Assembly: GCA_018828385.1 (NCBI GenBank)
Contig: JAHJVE010000008.1
Coordinates: forward strand, 248,001 to 312,000
Length of the DNA: 64,000 nucleotides
Direction of reading: 5' to 3'
From: Gammaproteobacteria bacterium
GTDB lineage: Bacteria; Pseudomonadota; Gammaproteobacteria; Burkholderiales; Rhodocyclaceae
Below, piece after piece: positions 1 through 7,389 of the stretch. Made by a program: the position numbers and the translations under genes. The notes under the pieces were generated by a model that ran no database searches, had not been told where the DNA came from, and saw only the letters and a program-made list of their open reading frames with translations. Within the stretch, counting starts at the first letter, position 1; each line of letters opens with the position of its first letter.

Positions 1-1
1 C

Positions 2-766
2 TGGGCGTTCCTTGGAATTGATGAATTTCAGTTCATTACACAAAGCGATAAGGCCAACACAAAGCTGATGCAGGTCTTGATGTCAGTTTGCTATCTCGGC
101 ATCCCAGTCGCTTACGCTGCAAATTTCAGCATGCTGCACAAGTTGCTTCGCCGTAATCAGGAGGATAGGCAGCGGCTCTTGGGGAATGTTTGGGGGTTGT
201 TTCCTGAGGCGCCCACAAGCAAGGATTGGGTCACCATGCTGGAGTGGCATAAACGCATTGCCCCTGATGTTTTTGTGTTCGATGCGATGACCGATGCTCA
301 GGCAATCCATCAATTGACAGGCGGCATCAATCGAGCCGAAAACAAGCTACTTGAAGTCGCCTTTCGTCGTGCGCTGGAAAGTGGCAGAGCCGTTGGCCTG
401 CGTGAGCTCGAAATAGCATACAAGTCGCGGGATTATGCCGTTTACAGAACGGATATTGAGATTCTGTCGAAACTGCCTATCTCCGCTGCATTGCAAAAGA
501 CCCACAAAGACCTCTGGTGTCCATTCGACATCAAACCACGCTTCGATTCCGAGGAAGTATTTTCGGTAAGACGGCAGGAACGCGTGGGTGAGGCTGCCAT
601 TGAGGCGTCACTGAATGCAGCGGAGCGAAATGCGTTGAAGGCACATGCAGCCCGTTCATCGCCAAAGCAAAAGCCGAAAGCCCCAAAGGTTGTTCCTATA
701 GACAAGAAGAAATCACTGGCAGAGCAACTGAAAGAGGATGCTGCTTGGTTTGAGGAGGACTTTTAG
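2..766 (+). CDS. TnsC/TniB-like AAA+ ATPase, 5' end beyond window
   Basis: The open frame runs in from the left edge, so only the C-terminal 254 residues are visible. The first residues read WAFLGIDEFQFITQ, a Walker B motif (hydrophobic run, D-E) followed by Q. Further on comes GIPVAYAANFS, resembling the sensor region of transposition ATPases. The tail is Lys/Ala rich and ends in acidic/aromatic residues (WFEEDF). In the TnsC/TniB family such ATPases link target selection to the transposase in Tn7-like and Tn5053-like elements. Family assignment comes from the motif pattern, not a search. Walker A would lie outside the window. It is the strongest hint that the left region derives from a transposon; the transposase and a TniQ partner would be expected further left. 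Confidence 0.55.
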   Translation, partial: WAFLGIDEFQFITQSDKANTKLMQVLMSVCYLGIPVAYAANFSMLHKLLRRNQEDRQRLLGNVWGLFPEAPTSKDWVTMLEWHKRIAPDVFVFDAMTDAQAIHQLTGGINRAENKLLEVAFRRALESGRAVGLRELEIAYKSRDYAVYRTDIEILSKLPISAALQKTHKDLWCPFDIKPRFDSEEVFSVRRQERVGEAAIEASLNAAERNALKAHAARSSPKQKPKAPKVVPIDKKKSLAEQLKEDAAWFEEDF

Positions 767-913
767 GCTCACCCAAGAATTTTCTGCCTAAGCACCACAC
801 CACATTGCCATCGACACCTCTTATTTGGCCTTAATTCTGCCTAAAACGGGAGTTTCAATTGCTGAATTTCTGGTGCCACACTTCAACATGAGCTTCGAGA
901 TGGAAGGCCCCCC

Positions 914-1393
914 ATGATTCTGTATTTGGATTTCGACGGCGTCGTCCACGCTCTGGGTGAACCTGCACTCAACGACAACTTCAAGCTGCTCGACAACCCC
1001 AATCTATTCAAATGGCTTCCAATCCTAGAGCAGATTCTGGAGCCCTATCCGGAAGTCCGAATTGTTATCTCGTCGGATTGGCGAAGGCTCTTCGATGACG
1101 ACAGCTTGAAACGGCTACTTGGCCCGGCCATATCCCATCGATTCGCTGGCATCGTAGAGGTAGCAGAAAAGTCGCGGGCAAATGAGATTCTAATGGATGC
1201 TGCGCAACGTGGTCTGACAGACTGGTTGGCTCTGGATGACCACCCAACGGTGGTCGAAGCGAGTCGCACGGACATTCGCTTTATTGTGTGCAAGCCTGAA
1301 ACTGGATTGAGCAGTCGCACGGTTCAAGCCACTTTGAAAACTCGGCTGAACGCCCTTCTGAGCCCGCTGTTGGGCCAGGTGCGCGGACGATAG
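914..1393 (+). CDS. HAD-fold protein (Swiss-Army-Knife RNA-repair HAD type)
   Basis: A protein of 159 residues beginning MILYLDFDGVVH, the HAD motif I (DxDG) at residues 5-9. IVISSDWRR near residue 50 supplies the motif II serine region, and WLALDDHP near residue 103 supplies the acidic motif IV. This compact layout, with an 'ISS-W' segment, matches the small HAD domain found stand-alone or fused in RNA-repair proteins. It may be a phosphatase acting on nucleic-acid ends, but the substrate is inference. The ATG is preceded by GGAAGG at good spacing. It stands alone, with no obvious operon partner. Confidence 0.65.
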   Translation: MILYLDFDGVVHALGEPALNDNFKLLDNPNLFKWLPILEQILEPYPEVRIVISSDWRRLFDDDSLKRLLGPAISHRFAGIVEVAEKSRANEILMDAAQRGLTDWLALDDHPTVVEASRTDIRFIVCKPETGLSSRTVQATLKTRLNALLSPLLGQVRGR

Positions 1394-1434
1394 CTCAGGG
1401 GACACCACATGGCCAAGGAGCAAAAGGAGATGAT

Positions 1435-1560
1435 ATGGAAATTCTGGTTCTGAGCCTTGTGGCAGGCATGGTGGTCGCGGACGGCATTTGGTTAGCTACC
1501 CGGGAAACAAAGCCCGCCAGCCGCCGCCATGGGCAGCGCCGCGCTATAAAAAATAGTTGA
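1435..1560 (+). CDS. Small single-span membrane protein, hypothetical
   Basis: A 41-residue reading frame. Its ATG follows a strong AAGGAG ribosome-binding site about six bases upstream. The N-terminus (MEILVLSLVAGMVVADGIWL) is hydrophobic enough for one membrane span, and the C-terminus is Arg/Lys rich, predicting an N-out/C-in topology. It lies 41 bases after the HAD gene and may be co-transcribed with it. I do not recognise a family. The good ribosome-binding site and sensible topology are the only support. Confidence 0.4.
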   Translation: MEILVLSLVAGMVVADGIWLATRETKPASRRHGQRRAIKNS

Positions 1561-1695
1561 ATTCATATAATTATTGAAACCCGTTATAACTTTTCATGTG
1601 AGACTCAACCAAATCTGGCGCCGCCCTCGTAGCCTCCTGCCGTCAGGCCAGAACCGCGCGATACAGTATCGGGCGCTAGCAATTGAGGCGTGAGC

Positions 1696-1776
1696 ATGAA
1701 ACAAGCGAAGAAGCGCGCTTCTCCCACCCTTGCTAGGCTCACAGCCAGCACTCGGCGTGCGGGCCGTGCAACATAA
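1696..1776 (+). other. First copy of an MKQAK leader-like micro-ORF
   Basis: A 26-codon frame starting MKQAKKRASPTLARL. A second copy starting MKQAKMRGSPTLLRL lies about 500 bp downstream. The first ~20 bases (GTGAGCATGAAACAAGCGAAG here) are nearly identical between copies; downstream they diverge at DNA level while keeping the SPTLxRL protein pattern. It could be a decayed repeated element or a genuine tiny leader peptide. I cannot assign a function. Confidence 0.25.
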
Positions 1777-1829
1777 AATCAGCGTTGGGCTACGTTGGCG
1801 CGTCGAACCGGCGGCTCGACAAACATAAA

Positions 1830-2039
1830 ATGGGGACGCTAACCCAGTTATTGGCTGAGATGCCCGAGCGGTCACCTGTGGACTTGGCTTGGGAGAACCT
1901 GACACCCATGGGCCAAGAAGTTGTCGGCTGCAGTGAGCCATCTGCAGCTGACCAGATGCGTGCGCTGATGGAGAACGCGCCGCCGGTCGACATCTCCACT
2001 AAGGCACTAAGAGCGCTAATTGTCGAGGGGCGCGACTAG
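1830..2039 (+). CDS. Hypothetical protein, 69 residues
   Basis: Reads from ATG at 1830 (MGTLTQLLAEMPERSP) to a stop at 2039. An upstream in-frame start at 1785 would add 15 residues. Composition is soluble and acidic, with no recognisable domain, no Cys pair and no hydrophobic span. No clear ribosome-binding site precedes either start. It is flanked by the two MKQAK micro-ORFs. It could be non-coding. Confidence 0.25.
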   Translation: MGTLTQLLAEMPERSPVDLAWENLTPMGQEVVGCSEPSAADQMRALMENAPPVDISTKALRALIVEGRD

Positions 2040-2193
2040 CCAATAGAGGGTAGCACCGACGGCAATCGACCCAATGCTGCCTCATGACAAAAACAAGCTA
2101 AGCGACGGCTTAGTGCTTCTAAGCAGCCCGTGCACCTAGACTACTGGGTGGCTGGTTGGGGGCCAGTCCATGTGCAACAGAGGGGGAGTAAGC

Positions 2194-2334
2194 ATGAAAC
2201 AAGCGAAGATGCGAGGTTCGCCGACATTGTTGAGACTACTATTGAGCGCTGCGCACGCGAATAGGGCAAGAAATACGGCTCCAGGCTATGTACAAAGTAA
2301 CTTATATAGCATCATTTGGACTACTATCAGCTAG
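2194..2334 (+). CDS. Second MKQAK micro-ORF, possible small protein
   Basis: A 46-residue frame starting MKQAKMRGSPTLLRLLL, preceded by a strong purine-rich site (AGGGGGAG) about six bases before the ATG, so it may be translated. The N-terminal 15 residues match the micro-ORF at 1696; the rest is unrelated. It ends 19 bases before the PEP-CTERM repeat gene and could act as its leader. Function unknown. Confidence 0.3.
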   Translation: MKQAKMRGSPTLLRLLLSAAHANRARNTAPGYVQSNLYSIIWTTIS

Positions 2335-2352
2335 TCCACTCTTGGTATCTGT

Positions 2353-3150
2353 ATGAATAAAATAATTAGAAATCTTGGGATGCCGTTGGCAATTGTTGCT
2401 GCCTCCGGGTCAGTTGGCGCAGCATCAATTATCGGCTATTCACCGGGAGCCTACGGGTCATTCTATACGGTGGACCTCGCCTCAGGGACCCGCACCCTGC
2501 TAGGTTCCGGCACAGGCTTGTCGTTCCAAGGCTTCGAGTACGCGCCGGACGGAACATTGGTTGGCTATTTGCCGGGAGCCCACGGGTCGTTCTGGTCGGT
2601 GGACCTCGCCTCGGGGACCCGCACCCTGATGGGCTCCGGCACTGGCCTATCGTTCCAGGACTTCGAGTACGCGCCGGACGGAACTTTGGTTGGCTATTCG
2701 CCGGGAGCCTACGGGTCGTTCTGGTCGGTGGACCTCGCCTCGGGGACCCGCACCCTGCTAGGCTCCGGCTCTGGCTTATCGTTCCAAGGCTTCGAGTACG
2801 CGCCGGACGGAACATTGGTTGGCTATTCGCCGGGAGCCTACGGGTCGTTCTGGTCGGTGGACCTCGTGTCTGGGACCCGCACCCTGATGGGCTCCGGCAC
2901 GGGCCTATCGTTTCAGGACTTCGAGTACGCGCCGGACGGAACTTTGGTTGGCTATTCAACTGGAGCCTACGGGTCGTTCTGGTCGGTGGACCTCGCGTCT
3001 GGGACCCGCACCCTGATGGGCTCCGGCACGGGCCTATCGTTCCAAGACTTCGAGTACGCGCCAATGGGAATTCCAGAACCCGCGACAATTTCTCTCATAC
3101 TGGCAACACTAATCGGACTACTAATTACCCGACGCCGAACTTCAAGCTAG
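2353..3150 (+). CDS. PEP-CTERM secreted protein with five 43-residue tandem repeats
   Basis: A 265-residue protein. Residues 1-24 are a signal peptide (basic start, hydrophobic core, ...GSVGAAS). Residues 28-237 are five repeats of 43 residues, each built around GYSPGAYGSFWSVDLASGTR and ending SFQxFEYAPDGTLV. The spacing of aromatic and Gly-Thr segments suggests beta-propeller or beta-solenoid blades. The C-terminus is a textbook PEP-CTERM signal: PEP, then a hydrophobic span, then RRR. Such proteins are sorted by exosortase and tied to exopolysaccharide or cell-surface assembly in Gram-negatives. The role is unknown. The ATG lacks a strong ribosome-binding site. Confidence 0.75.
   Translation: MNKIIRNLGMPLAIVAASGSVGAASIIGYSPGAYGSFYTVDLASGTRTLLGSGTGLSFQGFEYAPDGTLVGYLPGAHGSFWSVDLASGTRTLMGSGTGLSFQDFEYAPDGTLVGYSPGAYGSFWSVDLASGTRTLLGSGSGLSFQGFEYAPDGTLVGYSPGAYGSFWSVDLVSGTRTLMGSGTGLSFQDFEYAPDGTLVGYSTGAYGSFWSVDLASGTRTLMGSGTGLSFQDFEYAPMGIPEPATISLILATLIGLLITRRRTSS
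2434..3062 (+). repeat. 129-bp tandem repeat, five copies, coding
   Basis: The DNA repeat period is 129 bp (43 codons). Copies 2-5 are nearly identical, including silent positions, which points to recent unequal recombination or gene conversion rather than old duplication. Copy 5 is cut short by the PEP-CTERM signal. Confidence 0.9.
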
Positions 3151-3185
3151 AAACTTACCCGCCGGAAATCCGCTAGGTCATCTAG

Positions 3186-3392
3186 ACGACCGACGCTATT
3201 GAGTCGGTGAATATGAGCCTGCACAAGCTGACTAAGAACCGGGGCTCGTTTCCGAGCGATGAGGCGATGTTGAAGCTGTTCTACCTGGCGCTCAACAACA
3301 TCAGCGAGAAGTGGACGCTGCCCATCCGCGATTGGAAGGCTGCGCTGACCCGCTTTACCATTCAGTTCGGGGAGCGTCTTACTCTGAACTAA
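3186..3392 (+). pseudogene. IS256-family transposase, C-terminal remnant
   Basis: The frame reads TTDAIESVNMSLHKLTKNRG, continuing SFPSDEAMLKLFYLALNNISEKW to the stop. This is the highly conserved C-terminus of IS256-family (mutator-type DDE) transposases; the usual form is 'T(T)NAIESLN-S-RK-TKNRG-FP'. An in-frame stop precedes residue 1 and the catalytic DDE core is missing. It is a dead fragment showing a past insertion. It begins directly after the PEP-CTERM repeat gene. Confidence 0.85.
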
Positions 3393-3466
3393 GTTCATCC
3401 CTGGTTACACAAAAATTCGGACACGCCCGTCAGCTAAAGAGCCATGTCCTCTGGCTAAGGTGCGTA

Positions 3467-4006
3467 TTACTTGAATTGCACCTCTTCTCGAACTGTTTCG
3501 CGTTGAGATATAGCCCAACCGGTGCCGTCGCATTTGCCACATCCACCGTTGACTCCACCGTCGCCCCCGCAACGAGAGCAAACGTCACGAGATTCTACCG
3601 TCACCGAAACTTCTTTGACTTCTGCTGCACCAAACCGTTCTGCATATGCCGCTTCGAGCAATCTGAGTTTCCGAAGACTTGTCTCGGTTTGGTCGACTTG
3701 CTGCTGCAATTGAGTTTTTACTTTTTGAACATGAGCCCACTCTGCTTCAATGGACTCTAGGCGTGGCTTCAATCTTGACTCAACTTCTGCATCAACATGC
3801 AGCCGCAGCTTTGATAGTTCTTGTTCCAACTGCGCTATTCGCGTTTCTTTTTCTTTCAATTCATGAGCCAAGCCTGGCGATTTCAGAGGGCTACCACCTA
3901 CAGGCTGTCCATCTGGACCTCGTACGTAAAATTCACCAGACTCGTCTCTGCTGAGAATGGAACCGGGATTACGTTTGGCAACTTCAGAGGCTTCTTGATA
4001 ATTCAT
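3467..4006 (-). CDS. Coiled-coil protein with DnaJ-like zinc finger
   Basis: 179 residues in three parts. Residues 1-45 are a small N-terminal segment containing GEFYVRGPDGQPVGG. Residues 48-120 are strongly heptad-like (ELKEKETRIAQLEQELSKL), so a coiled coil. Residues 140-165 are Gly/Cys rich, CSRCGGDGGVNGGCGKCDGTG, the CxxCxGxG double motif of the DnaJ zinc-binding module. It lacks a J domain, so it is not a DnaJ cochaperone proper. A scaffold or nucleic-acid role is possible. I do not recognise a named family. No clear ribosome-binding site is seen. Confidence 0.55.
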   Translation of the reverse strand: MNYQEASEVAKRNPGSILSRDESGEFYVRGPDGQPVGGSPLKSPGLAHELKEKETRIAQLEQELSKLRLHVDAEVESRLKPRLESIEAEWAHVQKVKTQLQQQVDQTETSLRKLRLLEAAYAERFGAAEVKEVSVTVESRDVCSRCGGDGGVNGGCGKCDGTGWAISQRETVREEVQFK

Positions 4007-4043
4007 AGGAGTGCCATATGGCTACGAGAAGGTTCATCCTAGT

Positions 4044-4283
4044 TCAATCCCCGTGCATGAGTGTCATACGCTCTCGCTTAACCTCGTGCTGCTCCTCGGC
4101 CTCGTCGTCACGGAAAACAATTAGCGCCACGGTTGGCGACTTTATGGCGACGACCATCCCCTCTTTATAAGAGTTTTCGCACTTAATTAGCACTTGAGAA
4201 CCAATGCGAGCAATTACTGGTAACAGGTCCTTAGTGGGAGACATAACACCTGAAAGACCCCATACAACCCACTTCATCCTCAT
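4044..4283 (-). CDS. Hypothetical protein, 79 residues
   Basis: The frame begins MRMKWVVWG; an internal start at 4244 (MSPTKDLLPV) would give 66 residues. The core alternates hydrophobic and charged residues (VLIKCENSYKEGMVVAIKSPTVALIVF), which looks like a small beta-barrel (SH3- or Tudor-like) fold, then a charged tail. It lies 37 bases upstream of the zinc-finger gene on the same strand, so the two may be co-transcribed. No family recognised. Confidence 0.4.
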   Translation of the reverse strand: MRMKWVVWGLSGVMSPTKDLLPVIARIGSQVLIKCENSYKEGMVVAIKSPTVALIVFRDDEAEEQHEVKRERMTLMHGD

Positions 4284-4856
4284 CTGTCATGTTTTCTCCA
4301 ATTTCAAATAATGCAAATATCCTAGCACGGGTGCTGGCTAGAATGCTGAGCTGTCCGAAATGAAAGACTGGCAGGTATAGCTCTTCCGGCAGGTTTCGAC
4401 CCATTGCCGTCATTGCCAACAAATGGAAGCTGCCGTTCGCCGGTCGGTCAAGGGAAGCAATAGCGGCCTTTCGCCGGCCCGAGTCTGGTTTTTCTCCTGA
4501 CCGGCAGGTATCCGCTAAAGTCCGGCCATTGAAGGTGGCGACTTGGATTTCAGCACCCGGCCAGAAGCGGACGGTTTCCTGTCAATATCAGTAGTCACTT
4601 GAATTTCCGGTTAGCTCTGATACCCGCCGCGAAGCCTACGCCAAACTCCGGTGTATCAGTTCTTTAAGAATTGCGCAGAGAATAATGAAAATAGAAAAAG
4701 CCAATATCGGTCATTCCAAGAACGATTGAACTTGGGCTGAAAATATCTTCGGCTGGCGGACTCAACGAGCCACGGAAACCCGTCTTGGTTTTAAGCTTGC
4801 GTTAAGATTAGTTGACTATATTAGTTGGATATTTCACCCATGCCACAGGAGAACCG
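4284..4856. other. Gene-free stretch with decayed GCCGG-rich repeats
   Basis: No credible gene. Three GGCAGGT motifs, each preceded by a CTGGCAGGT/CCGGCAGGT-like sequence, occur between 4370 and 4515, with several GCCGG/CCGGC words, resembling the decayed repeats seen again at 11.1-11.3 kb and 11.9-12.25 kb. The last 150 bases are AT-rich and probably hold the promoter of the next gene. Confidence 0.5.
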
Positions 4857-5339
4857 ATGAAAACCATATTCGCTGTAGTTCTGACTGCCATTGCGCTTGG
4901 AGCTTCGCCCAATATCCTCGCAGCTGAAAGTTCCGCACACAACCATAGCCATGGGAGTGCCGAACCGACAAAGCTCCACCTTAACGCTGGAAAAAAATGG
5001 GCAACTGATGAGCCGCTGCGTCAGGCTATGAACGACATCAATCAAGCGATGGCGAAGGCAATACCGGCGATTCACAAGAATCAATATGGCAACGACGACT
5101 ATCAAGCATTAGCGACGACAATCAGTGAAAAGGTGGCTTATGCAATACAGAATTGCAAACTCGAAGCCCAGGCTGATGCGATGCTTCACTTGGTTATTGC
5201 AGACCTGATGGAAGGCGCCGAGACCATGAGAGGAAAAACTTCAAAGTCGCAACACGATGGCGCGGTGCAAGCACTTGAAGCTCTGAAGGCATATGGGAAA
5301 TATTTCCAGCATACGGGTTGGAAAACCGCCAAAGGCTGA
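4857..5339 (+). CDS. Periplasmic His-rich helical protein
   Basis: 160 residues from the ATG at 4857, chosen because CAGGAGA precedes it at proper spacing and it begins a signal peptide (MKTIFAVVLTAIALGASP...LAAES). A His-rich stretch HNHSHGS follows at about residues 29-35, then a helical body with KWATDEPLRQAM and QNCKLEAQADAMLHLVIADL, ending GKYFQHTGW. From memory, proteins of this layout occur near denitrification or metal genes in proteobacteria and are sometimes named DnrO without firm basis. Metal binding through the His stretch is plausible. One Cys only, and no CxxCH, so it is not a c-type cytochrome. Confidence 0.6.
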   Translation: MKTIFAVVLTAIALGASPNILAAESSAHNHSHGSAEPTKLHLNAGKKWATDEPLRQAMNDINQAMAKAIPAIHKNQYGNDDYQALATTISEKVAYAIQNCKLEAQADAMLHLVIADLMEGAETMRGKTSKSQHDGAVQALEALKAYGKYFQHTGWKTAKG

Positions 5340-5489
5340 AAAATCATGATGCACCAGGGATGAACTCTGATTGACTAGACTTCTGCAAATAGTTAGCCAC
5401 CAATACTTGCAGCCAGGAGAGGCGGGCAAAACGGACGCCGCATCTGATTTCGCTTGAAATAGGGCATTGTCTGCCCGCCTATCTGAGAC

Positions 5490-6194
5490 TCAGCTCGGAG
5501 CCTGGCCTTTTTCTTCAAAGGTTTTGCCATCGCGAATGTGGTAAATCCGCTTGAAGGTAGGAATGATTTTCTCATCGTGGGTCACCACGATGATGGCCGT
5601 ATTGAACTGCTGCGCCATCTGGTTGAGGATGCGCACGACGCTCAAGGCGCGTTCACTGTCCAAAGGTGCGGTCGGCTCATCGGCGAGGATGACGGGCGGC
5701 TGATTCGCCAGGGCCCGGGCAATTGCCACGCGTTGTTGCTCCCCGCCCGACAGTTGCGATGGCTGGGCCTTGGCGCGGTGCCCGACATCAAGCGCTTCAA
5801 GCAACTCGAGCGCACGCTTTCTCGATTCACCATTCGGTCTGCCTGCCAGCATGGGTAACAGGGCCACATTGTCGATGACATCGAGGAATGGAATCAGATA
5901 GGGAGCCTGAAATACGAACCCGATTCGGTCGCGGCGCAAGGCGCGCAGGTCCGGAATCTTCCAGCCATTGTCGTAGATGACCTCATCACCCAGGGTCATC
6001 TTGCCGGTTGTCGGCTCAATCACCGCGCCCAGGCATTTGAGCAAGGTGCTTTTTCCGGAACCAGAGGGGCCAATCAATCCCACCACCTCCCCGGGAGCGA
6101 CGGTCATATTGACGTCTTTCAAGGCGTCAACTGCGGTATCGCCCTCACCGTAGCGCTTGCTCAAACCTTCGATGCGAATACCAAAACCGTCCAT
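5490..6194 (-). CDS. ABC exporter ATPase (MacB/LolD type)
   Basis: 234 residues from ATG at 6194; the longer in-frame extension overlaps the permease and lacks a ribosome-binding site, while GGAGGATGAG precedes this start. Walker A is GPSGSGKST, the Q-loop follows at VFQAPYLIPF, the signature is LSGGEQQRVAIARAL, Walker B is VILADEPT and the H-loop is VVTHD. The family energises MacB-like permeases or lipoprotein-release systems. It is the last gene of a tetR-hlyD-permease-ATPase operon, so it probably powers an efflux or envelope-maintenance pump whose expression the TetR protein controls. Confidence 0.85.
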   Translation of the reverse strand: MDGFGIRIEGLSKRYGEGDTAVDALKDVNMTVAPGEVVGLIGPSGSGKSTLLKCLGAVIEPTTGKMTLGDEVIYDNGWKIPDLRALRRDRIGFVFQAPYLIPFLDVIDNVALLPMLAGRPNGESRKRALELLEALDVGHRAKAQPSQLSGGEQQRVAIARALANQPPVILADEPTAPLDSERALSVVRILNQMAQQFNTAIIVVTHDEKIIPTFKRIYHIRDGKTFEEKGQAPS

Positions 6195-6195
6195 C

Positions 6196-7389
6196 TCATC
6201 CTCCAATGGCGGTGGCAGGGTCGACACGCAGGGCAGCCCGAATCGCCAGCGTGCTGGCCAGCGCGCAAATAACCATGACCACCACAAAGCCGCGCGCAGC
6301 ATCGCCGGGCTCCAGCAGAACATACTTGGGAAAGAATGGCGCCCATACGGTTGCCGAAACCTTGCCAACCAGAAAGCCGATAAGCCCCAGGCCCAGCGCC
6401 TGCTGAAGAATCATGCCGGCAATGGTCCGGTTACGCGTGCCTATCAACTTCAACACGGCAATCTCACGAATTTTGCCCAAGGTCATCGTGTAAATGATGA
6501 AAGCGACGATGGCCGCGCTGACCACCGCGAGAATGACCAGAAACATCGCGATTTGTTTGGCAGAAGTAGCAATCAGCTTGGACACCAGAATTTCTTCCAT
6601 TTGAAGCCGGGTGAAAGCCTGCAAGTGCTTCCAGCGCCTGACTTCATTTGCGACGGTCTCGGGGTGACTTCCTGGAGACACTTGGACCAGCACGGCATTG
6701 ACGTTGCGATTCGCGTTCTGCGATGCCTGGATGGCCTCGAGCAAACCCGGCACGCCTGGGCGATTCAACGTCGGATTGGCCGTTGTTCTTGCCCGCTCAT
6801 TGAGGATGGCATCGTTGTCCTTCAGGAACTGTGCCTCCTGTGCATCCTTCAGCGGAATGAAGACCATGGGGTCGCCGCCGGACGAAACCATGCGTTTGGT
6901 CAGGCCGACGACCCGGTAGTCGTGCCGACGAATCCGAATTCTAGCGCCCAGTTGGAACCCGGTTTTGACGTCGGCGACGGCCTCGTAATGGTTACGGGTA
7001 ATGTGACGTCCGGCAATCAGGTAGCCGGGCTCTCCCGGCTGCCCTGGCTCGAAACCTACAACCATCGCACGCACATCGGTATTGTCCAGACGAACCTGCA
7101 TGGTCAGATAAGTCACGTTGGCGGCGCGAGCCACGCCCGACAGGCTCAGCATTGAACGGTACACGTCATCATGGATGCTCGAGGACTCCGCATACGGCCC
7201 CTGCGTGTCCTGCTGAACGACCCACAAGTCAGCGCCACTGTTGTTGAGCAGCGCCTTGGCATCATCGACCATACCTCGATAAACTCCGGCCATGGTCAGC
7301 GTCACGCCAATCAGCAAGCCAAGACCGATTCCGGTCAACACGAACTTCGACCAGGAATGCAGGATGTCGCGCCCGGCCAGACTTATCAC
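6196..7389 (-). CDS. FtsX/MacB-like ABC permease
   Basis: 397 residues. One N-terminal membrane span (SKFVLTGIGLGLLIGVTLTMA), a large periplasmic domain of about 220 residues (MacB_PCD style, with GADLWVVQQ and YLIAGRHI), then three C-terminal spans (AMFLVILAVVSAAIVAFIIY, MILQQALGLGLIGFLVG, GFVVVMVICALASTLAI). This is the standard FtsX-type layout. The stop is one base before the ATPase start, and its start overlaps the hlyD stop (ATGA), showing translational coupling. Confidence 0.85.
   Translation of the reverse strand: MISLAGRDILHSWSKFVLTGIGLGLLIGVTLTMAGVYRGMVDDAKALLNNSGADLWVVQQDTQGPYAESSSIHDDVYRSMLSLSGVARAANVTYLTMQVRLDNTDVRAMVVGFEPGQPGEPGYLIAGRHITRNHYEAVADVKTGFQLGARIRIRRHDYRVVGLTKRMVSSGGDPMVFIPLKDAQEAQFLKDNDAILNERARTTANPTLNRPGVPGLLEAIQASQNANRNVNAVLVQVSPGSHPETVANEVRRWKHLQAFTRLQMEEILVSKLIATSAKQIAMFLVILAVVSAAIVAFIIYTMTLGKIREIAVLKLIGTRNRTIAGMILQQALGLGLIGFLVGKVSATVWAPFFPKYVLLEPGDAARGFVVVMVICALASTLAIRAALRVDPATAIGG

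Noticed and set aside
1779..1790. GTTGGGC as an integron attC core
   Set aside because: No complementary RYYYAAC partner or attC-like fold nearby and no integron integrase; chance match.
2434..3062. Tandem repeats as a CRISPR array
   Set aside because: The units are 129 bp with no spacers and are in frame inside a secreted protein.
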